64,000 nt of DNA, taken from contig NZ_BLAF01000081.1 in assembly GCF_009687885.1 (NCBI RefSeq), forward strand, positions 22,648 to 86,647. Direction: 5' to 3'. This document shows positions 1-8,227 of the stretch, in pieces. The notes beneath the pieces are model-generated. The model saw only the letters and a program-made list of their open reading frames with translations. It did not search any database and was not told the DNA's origin. This DNA comes from Acrocarpospora pleiomorpha. Lineage in GTDB: Bacteria > Actinomycetota > Actinomycetes > Streptosporangiales > Streptosporangiaceae. Both the position numbers and the translations under genes were made by a program. Numbering within the stretch: the stretch's first letter is position 1; every line of letters begins with the position of its first letter.

Positions 1-4
1 GAGG

Positions 5-859
5 TCACAGCTGTAGCTCCGATCGCCAGCGCGGGTTGGCGCGGTCGCGCCAGTACTGGACGAGCACCGAGATCGCCAGGGTGGGCACGAGGATGAACAG
101 GCCGGGGAAGAGCGAGGCCCACCAGTTGCCGGCGAGCAGCGATCGTGCCCCATCGTTGATCATGTTGCCGAGCGAGGCGAGGTGCGGGGGCAGGCCGAGG
201 CCGAGGAAGCTGAGCGCGGTCTCGTGCCAGATGGCGTGCGGGACCATCAGTACCGACGCCAGCGCGATGTGCGGCAGCAGGTGCGGCAGGAAGTGCCGCC
301 GGACGATGCGCAGCCGGCCGGACCCGCCGGAGATCGCGGCGTCCACGAACGGCCGGGCGCGCAGCGTGAGCACCTCCGAGCGGACGATCCGGGCCGCGGT
401 CGTCCAGTGGGTGAGCCCGACCGAGGCCACGACCGCGGTGGCGCTGGGGGAGAACAGCGCCACGATGAAGATGCCGAACAGCAGGTGCGGCACCGAGTTG
501 AAGCCGTCCACCACCCGCATGATCAGCCGGTCGGCGGTGCCGCCGAGCGTGCCGGCGGCAAGTCCGGCCACGGTGCCGACGGTGACCGACACCAGGGCCG
601 CCACCAGGCCGATCAGCAGCGAGACGCGCAGCCCGTAGACGACCCGCAGCAGCACGTCGCGCCCGACCTCGTCGGTGCCGAACGGATGCGCCAGAGACGG
701 CGCCTGGTTCGCCGAACGCAGGTCGACGAGTTGCTGGTCGAGTTGCACCACCATGGGCACCAGCAGCACGGCCAGTGCGAGCGCGATGAGCACCCCGGCG
801 GCGATCCACCGGGATCGGCCCGTCGCGGCCTTTCGCGCGGTCAGGGACGTCGCGGTCAT
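5..859 (-). CDS. ABC importer permease, DppC-like
   Basis: Inner-membrane permease subunit of a peptide- or nickel-type ABC importer (BPD_transp_1 family), 284 residues. The N-terminus has a short cytoplasmic stretch and one hydrophobic helix, then a periplasmic segment with the family pattern HPFGTDEVGRD, then about five membrane helices with the EAA loop near DAAISGGSGRLRIVRRH. The start is the ATG at 859, which overlaps the stop of the upstream permease gene as TGATG. A longer open frame upstream is a shadow of that gene. It is the last gene of a three-gene operon that reads toward the left edge; ATPase genes would be expected beyond it. Substrate cannot be read from this subunit. Confidence 0.9.
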   Translation of the reverse strand: MTATSLTARKAATGRSRWIAAGVLIALALAVLLVPMVVQLDQQLVDLRSANQAPSLAHPFGTDEVGRDVLLRVVYGLRVSLLIGLVAALVSVTVGTVAGLAAGTLGGTADRLIMRVVDGFNSVPHLLFGIFIVALFSPSATAVVASVGLTHWTTAARIVRSEVLTLRARPFVDAAISGGSGRLRIVRRHFLPHLLPHIALASVLMVPHAIWHETALSFLGLGLPPHLASLGNMINDGARSLLAGNWWASLFPGLFILVPTLAISVLVQYWRDRANPRWRSELQL

Positions 860-1842
860 CAGCTCACCCCCAGGACGCGCACGCGCGGGTCGGCGATCAC
901 GTAGGCGCTGTCGGCGAGCAGGTTGCCGAGCACCACCGCGAGCGTGGCCAGCAGGGTGAGCGCGGCGAGTAGTGGGAAGTCGGCGGCGAGGGCGGCCTGT
1001 ACGGACGCCGACGCCACCCCCGGCCAAGAGAACACGGTCTCCACCAGGATCGCCCCGGTGACCAGCTCGGGGATGCGCGCCCCGAGCAGCGTGATGAACG
1101 GCAGCAGCGCCGAGCGCAGCGCGTGCCGCACGACCACGGTGCGTTCCCGCAGGCCCCGGGCGCGGGCACCGAGCACGAAATCCTCCCGCAAAGTGGTGAT
1201 CAGCGACTCGCGGACGAACAGCAACAACCACGAGGACTGCGAGAACGCCAGCACCGCCACCGGCAGGACCATGTGCGCCAGCACGTCCCCCGCCTCCAGC
1301 GTGGTGGCGGCCGGGTCGGTCAGCCCGCCCGGCGGCAGCCACCGCAACTGCACCGCGAACACCCAGATCACGATCAGCCCGACCCAGAACACCGGGGCCG
1401 CCTCGTTGGCGTACGCGGTGCCGGTGATCAGCCGGTCGAGCCACGAGTCGCGGAACCGGGCGGCCAGCGCGCCGACCGCGAGGCTGGCCGCCAGCATGAG
1501 CACCAGGGCGCAGCTCACCGCGAGCAGGGTCCAGCCGAGCCGCTCGCCGATCACCTCGATGACCGGCCGGTGCATGCTGCGCGAGTCGCCGAGGTCGCCC
1601 TGCACCAGGTTGCCCAGCCAGGTCAGGTACTGCTCGGCGACCGGCCGGTCCAGGCCCCAGTTCTCCCGGATCTGTGCCATGACCTCGGGGCTCGTGATGA
1701 CCGCGCGGTCACCGAGGTACTGCCGGACGGGGTCGAACGGCGAGGCCTTGGCCAGCGCGAACATGCCCAAGGTGACGGCGAACAGCAGTGGCACGGTGAA
1801 CGCCAGCCGCCAGACCGCCATCCGGACGAGCGCACGCGTCAC
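859..1842 (-). CDS. ABC importer permease, DppB-like
   Basis: First permease of the peptide/nickel-type importer, 327 residues, about six membrane helices, family pattern beginning VTLGMFALAKASPFDPV and an EAA-loop ARARGLRERTVVVRHALR. The GTG at 1842 overlaps the TGA of the substrate-binding protein gene (GTGA), which indicates translational coupling. An open frame extends 87 bases further upstream but would sit inside the binding-protein gene, so the GTG start is preferred. It pairs with the following DppC-like gene to form the membrane channel. Confidence 0.9.
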   Translation of the reverse strand: MTRALVRMAVWRLAFTVPLLFAVTLGMFALAKASPFDPVRQYLGDRAVITSPEVMAQIRENWGLDRPVAEQYLTWLGNLVQGDLGDSRSMHRPVIEVIGERLGWTLLAVSCALVLMLAASLAVGALAARFRDSWLDRLITGTAYANEAAPVFWVGLIVIWVFAVQLRWLPPGGLTDPAATTLEAGDVLAHMVLPVAVLAFSQSSWLLLFVRESLITTLREDFVLGARARGLRERTVVVRHALRSALLPFITLLGARIPELVTGAILVETVFSWPGVASASVQAALAADFPLLAALTLLATLAVVLGNLLADSAYVIADPRVRVLGVS

Positions 1843-3437
1843 GACGCCGGCTTCCACTCGGCGATGTTCCGGAACAGGCCGCCGGTCTCGTGCTCGTGCG
1901 CCTCCACCGACGGGGCGATCCCGGTCCACTGGCCGCGCACCACGTAGACGTGCTTGAGGTACACCAGGTACGCCCAGGCGGCGTCGTCGCTGATGCGCTG
2001 CTGGAAGGCGTCGTAGGCCTGCTTGCGGGCGGCCGGGTCGGACGTCTCGCGGCCCTTCTCCAGCAGCGCGTCGACCTCGGGGACCTTGTAGTTGCCCGGG
2101 TTGAAGAAACCCTGGCCGGCGAAGGCGGAGTGGAACAGCTCGTAGTTGGTGTAGTCCGGGTCGAACGGCGCCCCATAGCCCATGACCAGCGCGTCCTTAG
2201 CCATGCGCGGCTCGATCGCGTCCCAGTCGAGTCCGGCCAACTGCACATCGACGCCGATCTTCTTGGCATCGGAGGCGACGGCGAGAGCGAGGTCCTTACG
2301 CAGTGAGTCACCGGCCGGGTACATCAGGGTGAAGCTCGCACGGGTGCCGTCCTTGGCGCGAATGCCGCCCTCGCCCATGGTCCAGCCGGCCTGGTCAAGA
2401 ATCTGGGCGGCCTGTGCCTGGTCGGGGGTGGGCGAACCGGTGATGGCCGGGTTGTACCAGGTGGTGTCGGGCGCGATCGGGCCGAACGCGGGGACTCCGG
2501 CCCCGGCCAGGATGGTGTCCACCATCGCCGAGCGGTCCAGCGCCAGGCTCACCGCCTTGCGGATCGCCACGTCGCCGGTGACCGGGGTACCGAAGGGGAA
2601 CATCACGCCCCGGTAGTCGGCGCTCGGCACCCGGCGCACGGTCAGGTCGGACTGGCCGTCGAACCGCGCGGCGGCCTTGGGCGGCAGCACGGTCGCGTCG
2701 AACTCCCCGGCCGCCATCCTGGTGGCGCGCACGTTGTCGTCGGTGGCGTACGCCATCACGAGCTGCTTGATGGCGGGCGCGCCTCCCCAGTACGACGGGT
2801 TGGCCTTGAGCACGAGCTTGTCGCCGGGCGTCCAGGACACGAAGGTGTACGGCCCGGTGCCGACCGGCTTGGTGTTGAACGCCGCGCCCTCCAGGCTCTG
2901 CCCGTCGAGCAGCTTCTTCGGCACGATGCCCAGCGTCGTGCGCTGCAGGATCGGCGCGTACGGGTACTTCAGGTGGAAGACCACCGTCGCGGGGTCGGGC
3001 GCCTGCACGGACTCGATCGCCGCGAAGTCGCCGCGGATGCTGGAGTTGTTCTTCTCGTCCAGCACGGCCTGGTACGTATAGGCGACGTCCTCGCTGGTCA
3101 GCGGGGTTCCGTCGTGGAACTTGACGTCCTTGCGCAGGGTGAAGGTGACCGTGGTGCCGTCGGCCTCGGGCAGCTTCTCCGCGAGCGCGGGCTTGAGTGA
3201 GAGATCGGCGTTGCGGCTGACCAGCCCGTCGAACAGGAGCGAGCCGCCGTCGACCGCGTAGCCCAGGACCGGGTTGAGGGTGTCCGGCTCAGAGCTGATC
3301 CCGAGAACGAACGTGTCGTCCGGCGAGCCTTTCGACGAGGTCTGGGGCGCCGTCGGCGCGGCGCAGGCGGTGAGTGCAAGCGCGGCAATTAGGACGAGAG
3401 GGGCAAGGGGTGCGAATCTGGCGCGAAAGGGCGTCAT
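1839..3437 (-). CDS. ABC importer substrate-binding lipoprotein (SBP_bac_5)
   Basis: Extracytoplasmic solute receptor of the DppA/OppA/NikA family, 532 residues. The N-terminal 24 residues form a lipoprotein signal ending in the lipobox LTAC, so the mature protein is anchored by a lipidated Cys. The family signature FTLRKDVKFHDGTPLTSEDV follows. Near the C-terminus, EAHEHETGG has two histidines in a row with acidic neighbours, which would suit metal-complex binding, but nothing else decides between peptide and nickel. It is the first gene of the operon and is divergent from the P450 gene, with about 200 bp between the two starts. Confidence 0.9.
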   Translation of the reverse strand: MTPFRARFAPLAPLVLIAALALTACAAPTAPQTSSKGSPDDTFVLGISSEPDTLNPVLGYAVDGGSLLFDGLVSRNADLSLKPALAEKLPEADGTTVTFTLRKDVKFHDGTPLTSEDVAYTYQAVLDEKNNSSIRGDFAAIESVQAPDPATVVFHLKYPYAPILQRTTLGIVPKKLLDGQSLEGAAFNTKPVGTGPYTFVSWTPGDKLVLKANPSYWGGAPAIKQLVMAYATDDNVRATRMAAGEFDATVLPPKAAARFDGQSDLTVRRVPSADYRGVMFPFGTPVTGDVAIRKAVSLALDRSAMVDTILAGAGVPAFGPIAPDTTWYNPAITGSPTPDQAQAAQILDQAGWTMGEGGIRAKDGTRASFTLMYPAGDSLRKDLALAVASDAKKIGVDVQLAGLDWDAIEPRMAKDALVMGYGAPFDPDYTNYELFHSAFAGQGFFNPGNYKVPEVDALLEKGRETSDPAARKQAYDAFQQRISDDAAWAYLVYLKHVYVVRGQWTGIAPSVEAHEHETGGLFRNIAEWKPAS

Positions 3438-3572
3438 GGGAGCGAAGGTAAAGCGATCACCTAGTTATTGCAAGTCCTTCGCAAATACATCAGATGACAA
3501 ACAGTCGCCCAGTGAGGTTGCCCTTCTTCACGGCCGGGTGTGGATTGCTGTGAAATGAGCCAGCGTGAGCCC

Positions 3573-3601
3573 TTGACGAGCCTTGTCTTAAGTATACAGA
3601 A
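3573..3601 (+). promoter_or_regulatory. Promoter and operator A of the P450 operon
   Basis: TTGACG (3573-3578) is followed 16 bases later by TACAGA (3595-3600), a plausible sigma-70 type promoter. GTCTTAAGTATAC at 3585-3597 is a GTAT-N5-ATAC-like inverted repeat with one mismatch, related to the operators at 6288, 11118 and 21397. The site lies 37 bases before the P450 start, where a bound repressor would block RNA polymerase. The link to the local GntR regulator is an inference from the shared motif. Confidence 0.5.
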
Positions 3602-3633
3602 TTCATGGCGCACGCAGTCGGGAAAGGAGCGCC

Positions 3634-4875
3634 ATGTCCACCGAGGCCGCGCCGACCATCGGGACCTACCCCAGCCCAAAGGACAGTCGCTGTCCCTACG
3701 AGCCGCCGAATGCCTACACCACGCGGCTCGAAGAGCAGCCCATGCTGAGGATGCGGCTGTGGAACGGCGACGAGGCATGGGTGGTGGCCGGATACGAGGA
3801 GGGACGCATGCTGCTGGGGGATCCCCGGGTGAGCGCGCGACCCGACCTGCCCGGGTACCCCCACGTCAGCCCGGCTCTCGCCGGCTACCGGAAGAGTGGC
3901 CTTCAGACGTTCAACAACAAGGACAACCCGGAGCACAACGTCGAACGGCGCATGTTCACGAAGTGGTTCACGGTCAAGCGGATCGAACGTCTGCGCCCCC
4001 GCGTCCAGGATCTCGTGGACCAGGCGGTCGACCGGCTGATCGCCATGGGTTCACCGGTCGACCTCGTCGAGCATTTCGCGTTGCCCATTCCTTCTCAGGT
4101 GATCTTCGAGCTGCTCAACGCGCCGTATCGGGACCACGAGATCGTCGAGCACGAGACGCACACGATGTTGTCGTGGCGTTCCTCGGCCGAGGAGTCGCGG
4201 GCCGCCTCGCAGCGTCTTCTCGACTACTGCCACGGCCTCATCCAGGACCGCTCGGAGCACCCGCGGGAGGACGACGTCCTGTCCCTGGCCATCTCCGAGC
4301 ACGTCAAGACCGGTCATTGCACCATGGAGCAACTGGCGGAGGGCACCCGCCTGCTGTTTCTCGCGGGTCACGAGACAACGGCGAACTCGATCGCGATGTC
4401 CGTCATGGCGCTGATCGACCACCCCGACCAGCTCGCGGCGCTCCTCGACGCGGAGGACCCCAGGCAGGTCGCCTTGGCCATCGACGAACTGCTGCGCTTC
4501 GCGACGATCGCGCAAGCCGGCCGGTGCCGGGTGGCCCTCGAGGATATCGAGGTCGGCGGCACGACCATCAGGGCAGGGGAAGGCATCGTGGTCTCCAGCG
4601 AGGCCGCCAACCGTGATCCTCGAGTCTTCGACCACCCGGCCGAGCTCCATCTTGACCGTCCCAACGCCAAGGACCACGCGAGCTTCGGCCACGGAACCCA
4701 CCGATGCATCGGAGAGACCTTGGCGGAGATCGAACTGCAGGTCGTCCTCACCACGCTGTTCCGCCGGCTGCCGGACCTCCGCGTCGCCGTCCCGCGCGAC
4801 CGGCTGCGGTTCAAGACGGATCACACGATCTACGGCCTGTACGAGCTTCCGGTGGCGTGGGGTGATCCGAAGTGA
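3634..4875 (+). CDS. Cytochrome P450 monooxygenase
   Basis: Soluble bacterial P450, 413 residues, normal length. The I-helix oxygen-binding motif AGHETT is at 244-249, the ExxR motif (ELLR) near 285-288 and the haem motif FGHGTHRCIG at 351-360 with Cys358 as haem ligand. Closest in style to the CYP105/CYP107 group. The ATG has a good ribosome site (AAAGGAG). The next gene is a [3Fe-4S] ferredoxin whose GTG start overlaps this stop, so it is the likely electron donor; no ferredoxin reductase is seen nearby. It begins the catabolic island and probably hydroxylates the imported substrate or an intermediate. The substrate is unknown. Confidence 0.95.
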   Translation: MSTEAAPTIGTYPSPKDSRCPYEPPNAYTTRLEEQPMLRMRLWNGDEAWVVAGYEEGRMLLGDPRVSARPDLPGYPHVSPALAGYRKSGLQTFNNKDNPEHNVERRMFTKWFTVKRIERLRPRVQDLVDQAVDRLIAMGSPVDLVEHFALPIPSQVIFELLNAPYRDHEIVEHETHTMLSWRSSAEESRAASQRLLDYCHGLIQDRSEHPREDDVLSLAISEHVKTGHCTMEQLAEGTRLLFLAGHETTANSIAMSVMALIDHPDQLAALLDAEDPRQVALAIDELLRFATIAQAGRCRVALEDIEVGGTTIRAGEGIVVSSEAANRDPRVFDHPAELHLDRPNAKDHASFGHGTHRCIGETLAEIELQVVLTTLFRRLPDLRVAVPRDRLRFKTDHTIYGLYELPVAWGDPK

Positions 4876-5093
4876 AGTTCCAGGTCGGGACCGCCGGAGA
4901 GCTGACCGTCGATCGATCGTTGTGCATCGGCAGCGGCCAGTGTGTTCTCACCGCCGCGGACGTCTTCGATCAGGACGACGACGAAGGCCTGGTGGAGGTG
5001 GTCGTCACCGAGATCGACCCCGCGATCGCGGACGGTGTGATCCAAGCGGCGGACGGTTGTCCATCCCGGGCCCTGCGGTACCTGGCGTCCTGA
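4872..5093 (+). CDS. [3Fe-4S] ferredoxin for the P450
   Basis: Small electron carrier of 73 residues. Three cysteines, Cys18, Cys24 and Cys63 (followed by Pro), in CxxxxxC...CP spacing are typical of the [3Fe-4S] ferredoxins paired with actinobacterial P450s; the usual second cysteine position of a [4Fe-4S] cluster is Gly. The GTG start overlaps the P450 stop as GTGA, so the two are coupled. It should pass electrons from a chromosomally encoded reductase to the P450. Confidence 0.93.
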   Translation: MKFQVGTAGELTVDRSLCIGSGQCVLTAADVFDQDDDEGLVEVVVTEIDPAIADGVIQAADGCPSRALRYLAS

Positions 5094-5095
5094 CG

Positions 5096-6241
5096 ATGAG
5101 ACGCATGATCTTCGACACCGACCACGACGACTTCCGCGACATGGTTCGCTCCTTCGTCGCCACGTCCGTCGCTCCCCGGGTTGACGAGTTCATCCAGGCC
5201 GGCGCGATCGCACGGGACGTGTGGCTCTCAGCTGGGAAGCTCGGGCTTCTCGGCCTCCACGTCCCCGAGCGGTACGGCGGGTCCGACGCGCCGGACTACC
5301 GGTTCATGGCCGTGGTCCTGGAAGAGCTGTCGCGCGTGACGGTGGCGCTCGGGTCGGCGTACTCGATCCACGCCGACATCGTGGCGCCTTATCTGCTGCA
5401 CCTGACGACGGATGAGCAGCGGCGGAGATGGCTGCCGGGTTTCTGCTCGGGAGAGATGCTGACCGCCATCGGGATGACGGAGCCATCGGGTGGATCCGAC
5501 CTCGCGGCCCTTCGCACGCGTGCCGTCCGGGATGGGGACGGCTGGCGGTTGACCGGATCGAAGACGTTCATCACGAACGGGACGACCGCCGACCTCGTCG
5601 TGATCGCGGCCCGGACCAACCCGGCCGAGCGGAGCCGGGGTATCACCCTCTTCGGGGTCGAGGCCGGCACTCCGGGCTTCACTCGGGGACGGAGGCTGGA
5701 CAAGGTCGGCCAGTCCGAAGCGGACACGGCCGAGCTCTACCTGGAGGACGCCTGGGTGCCGGATGACAACGTGATCGGCGCTGTCGACGCGGGCTTCCCC
5801 AGCATGATGGCGTGGCTGCCGCAGGAACGGTTGTCGGCGGCGGTCGCCAACGTCGCCCATGCCGCACAGCTCCTCGACGAGACGATCGCCTACGTCAGGG
5901 ACCGGCGGGCATTCGGGCAGAGCATCGGGTCCTTCCAGCACAACAAGTTCCTGATCGCGGACCTGGTCACCCGGGTCGAGGCGACTCAGGCGTTCGTGGA
6001 CCAGGCGGTGCTGGCCCATGTCCGTGGGGAGCTGACGGCCGTAGCCGCGGCGAAGGTCAAATGGTGGTCCGCCCAGGTGCAGAACGATGTGCTCGACCAT
6101 TGCCTCCAGCTGCACGGCGGGTACGGGTACATGAACGAGTACCGCGTGGGACGCGCCTGGCGTGATGCGCGGGTGACCAAGATCTGGGCCGGCTCGAACG
6201 AGATCATGAAGGAAATCATCGGGCGAGACCTGGGGCTCTGA
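5096..6241 (+). CDS. Acyl-CoA dehydrogenase
   Basis: FAD-dependent acyl-CoA dehydrogenase, 381 residues, complete N-terminal, middle (MTEPSGGSD, FITNG) and C-terminal domains. The C-terminal position that carries the catalytic Glu in medium-chain enzymes reads IWAGSNE without it. Instead Glu244 in WLPQERL matches the helix-G catalytic base of isovaleryl- and long-chain-type enzymes, so it should act on branched or otherwise non-standard acyl-CoA. The start at 5096, two bases after the ferredoxin stop, is preferred over a much longer frame that overlaps two genes. In this cluster it is the candidate for oxidising the CoA ester made by the ligase at 8985-11065, for example methylsuccinyl-CoA to mesaconyl-CoA (inference). 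Confidence 0.93.
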   Translation: MRRMIFDTDHDDFRDMVRSFVATSVAPRVDEFIQAGAIARDVWLSAGKLGLLGLHVPERYGGSDAPDYRFMAVVLEELSRVTVALGSAYSIHADIVAPYLLHLTTDEQRRRWLPGFCSGEMLTAIGMTEPSGGSDLAALRTRAVRDGDGWRLTGSKTFITNGTTADLVVIAARTNPAERSRGITLFGVEAGTPGFTRGRRLDKVGQSEADTAELYLEDAWVPDDNVIGAVDAGFPSMMAWLPQERLSAAVANVAHAAQLLDETIAYVRDRRAFGQSIGSFQHNKFLIADLVTRVEATQAFVDQAVLAHVRGELTAVAAAKVKWWSAQVQNDVLDHCLQLHGGYGYMNEYRVGRAWRDARVTKIWAGSNEIMKEIIGRDLGL

Positions 6242-6271
6242 CGTTCGAAGGTCCCTCGACAAGAGGTGCGT

Positions 6272-6301
6272 TTGACGCAAGAATTCTGTATTCAAGATAC
6301 A
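6272..6301 (+). promoter_or_regulatory. Promoter and operator B of the mutase operon
   Basis: TTGACG (6272-6277), 17-base spacer, AGATAC (6295-6300). The 13-base inverted repeat GTATTCAAGATAC at 6288-6300 overlaps the predicted -10 element and is identical to the one at 11118-11130. It lies between the acyl-CoA dehydrogenase stop and the mutase small-subunit start, so the mutase operon has its own regulated promoter. Confidence 0.6.
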
Positions 6302-6318
6302 AGAAGGGAGTGGAAGCG

Positions 6319-6759
6319 GTGACAAGCGTCCTGAGGCGCGTCCGCGTGGTCGTCGGGTCGATCGGCGACGACATCCACGTCGTGGGCATCACCCTGCTGG
6401 GCCATGCCCTGCGCAACGCGGGCGCCGATGTGATCCAGCTGGGGATCCAGACCTCGCCCGAGGAGTTCGTCGCGGCCGCCGTGACCGAGGACGCCGACGC
6501 CGTGTTCGTCTCGTCGAGCAACGGGCACGCGGGGATCTTCTGCCCCGAGCTGGTGGCAGGACTCCGCGAGGCGGGCGCCGACCCCATCCTGTACGTCGGG
6601 GGCAACCTGTCGGTCAGCGCCGCGACGCCGTGGGACGAGGTGCGCGAACGCTTCGCGCGCATGGGATTCGACCGGGTCTACCCACCGCGCACATTGCCCG
6701 ACCAGGCGGTCCGGGATCTGGCGGACGATCTGCGTGCGCGCGGGAGCCAGAATGCCTGA
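6319..6759 (+). CDS. B12-binding small (sigma) subunit of a glutamate-mutase-family enzyme
   Basis: Cobalamin-binding subunit, 146 residues, of the MutS/GlmS type. The cobalamin motif DxHxxG is DIHVVG close to the N-terminus, with Gly-rich loops SSSNGHAG and YVGGNLSV, and the C-terminal signature RFARMGFDRVYPP is characteristic of glutamate mutase S rather than of methylmalonyl-CoA mutase. The GTG at 6319 has AAGAAGGGAG eight bases upstream; the earlier in-frame GTG at 6310 would lie inside that ribosome site, so I reject it. It overlaps the large subunit by 8 bases. The pair should form a coenzyme-B12 radical mutase that moves a carbon fragment between adjacent carbons of a dicarboxylate. 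Confidence 0.93.
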   Translation: MTSVLRRVRVVVGSIGDDIHVVGITLLGHALRNAGADVIQLGIQTSPEEFVAAAVTEDADAVFVSSSNGHAGIFCPELVAGLREAGADPILYVGGNLSVSAATPWDEVRERFARMGFDRVYPPRTLPDQAVRDLADDLRARGSQNA

Positions 6760-8227
6760 CCAGGTCTCCAACGAGATGCTCGACCTGGACGAGCTCAAGA
6801 CGCAACGCGCGTCCGTCTTCCACCGGCAGCTCGGCCGGGAGCCGTACGACCTCGACGAGGCCTGGGACTTCGCGCGATCGAACGCGGAGCGCCGCGGTAT
6901 GGCCGCCACCCTCGCCCGGGCCAAAGCCACGGGTAACACGGTGGCCATTCCCCGCGCGGGTGTCGCGCACTGGGACGCGCAGCTCGAGCTGATGCGCACG
7001 CTCTCGGCGGCGGGAGCGGGCGTCGTCCCGATCACGGTCGACAGCCTCACCCGGTCCCTGAAGTTCGAGGACGCGGCCAAGGCCCTCGCCCAGAGCACGC
7101 CCGACCGCTCCGTGCTCAACGGATATCCGCTCCTCGCCCACGGAGTCGAACGCACGCGGGAGCTGATCTCCGCCGTCGATCGGCCGGTCATCGTGCGCGC
7201 CAACGCCATCGACCTGCGGCTCGTAGCCGAAACCGCGTTCGCCTCGGGGGCGACGGGATTCGTGTCGGGCCCGATGTACGCGACCCTTGAGTACTCCAAG
7301 CTGGGGTCCCTTGAGGTGTCCATCCCGAACTGGCAGTACATCTTCAGGTTGATGGGAGAGTACGCCGCCCACGGCGTCCCCATCGTCGAGGACGCGATCG
7401 GTTTCGCGCAGAGCGGGACGTGCTCGGTTCCCTCGTTGATGCATGTCGGGGTCGTCCTCGACGCGCTGATCATGGCCGGGCAGGGAGTGAAACACATCGT
7501 CCCGTACCAGATGCTCCAGGGGCACGTGGCCCAGGACGTCGCCGGCTGCATCGCGGTGGGCACGCTGACCGACGAGTACCTCGCCAAGCTGGGCTTCGGG
7601 GACGTGCGGACCTACGTGGCCAGCAGCGACTGGAACGGCGCCTTTCCAGCCCGCCAGCCCGACGCCTACGGCCTGCTCGCGGCCAACGTGCTGGCCTGCG
7701 CGATCGCCCGGACGCCCGTCAACTACGTGAAGACGATCGAGGAGGGCATCGGCGTGCCGACCGCGGCGGCGAACGCCGCCAGCATCCGGTTCACGCGGTA
7801 CCTGACTCACCTGATCTCCCGCCAGGCCACGTCGCTGCTCTCCCCCGAGGTCGAGTTCGAACTCGAACTGAACCTGATGGAGGCCCGCGCGATACTCGAC
7901 GCCGTCCTGGACATGGGGAACGGCGACCCGGTTCGGGGGTCGATCTCCGCCTTGGCCACCGGCGTGCTGGACATTCCGTTCTCTCCGAACGTGCATGTGC
8001 GGGGAAACGTCCTTCCCGTTCGCGACGCCGACGGCGCGGTGCGTTTCCTCGATCATGGCGCGCTGCCGTTGCCCGCCGCCGCGCTCCGGATCGAAGCCGA
8101 ACGACTCGCCTCCCGCCGCGCGCGCAGCGGCTCCGGCGAGCTGTCCTACCAAGACGTGATCGACGACCTGTCCTTCCTCGAATTCGAGGAGCCAACCCTG
8201 CCAGAAGGCGGTGACCCCCATTCCTGA
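6752..8227 (+). CDS. Catalytic large (epsilon) subunit of a glutamate-mutase-like B12 mutase
   Basis: TIM-barrel subunit of a coenzyme-B12 carbon-skeleton mutase, 491 residues, same length class as clostridial GlmE. It follows the family closely, e.g. NWQY, GQGVKHI, GIGVPT and the C-terminal segment TGVLDIPFSPN. Arg68, Arg101 and Arg149 align with the arginine claw (Arg66, Arg100, Arg149) of the Clostridium cochlearium enzyme as I recall it, and Tyr181 is kept. However the position of Glu171, which contacts the substrate amino group there, is Val171, Tyr177 is Ala177 and His150 is Ala150. So the fold and carboxylate binding are kept but amino-group recognition is lost. I therefore call it a mutase for a non-amino dicarboxylate, not glutamate mutase proper. 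No methylaspartate ammonia-lyase gene is nearby, which agrees. ATG 6752 has GGGAG upstream. Confidence 0.9.
   Translation: MPDQVSNEMLDLDELKTQRASVFHRQLGREPYDLDEAWDFARSNAERRGMAATLARAKATGNTVAIPRAGVAHWDAQLELMRTLSAAGAGVVPITVDSLTRSLKFEDAAKALAQSTPDRSVLNGYPLLAHGVERTRELISAVDRPVIVRANAIDLRLVAETAFASGATGFVSGPMYATLEYSKLGSLEVSIPNWQYIFRLMGEYAAHGVPIVEDAIGFAQSGTCSVPSLMHVGVVLDALIMAGQGVKHIVPYQMLQGHVAQDVAGCIAVGTLTDEYLAKLGFGDVRTYVASSDWNGAFPARQPDAYGLLAANVLACAIARTPVNYVKTIEEGIGVPTAAANAASIRFTRYLTHLISRQATSLLSPEVEFELELNLMEARAILDAVLDMGNGDPVRGSISALATGVLDIPFSPNVHVRGNVLPVRDADGAVRFLDHGALPLPAAALRIEAERLASRRARSGSGELSYQDVIDDLSFLEFEEPTLPEGGDPHS

Noticed and set aside
6241..6319. Cobalamin riboswitch before the B12 mutase operon
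   Set aside because: The gap is only 78 bases and has no B12-box; the promoter and operator account for it.
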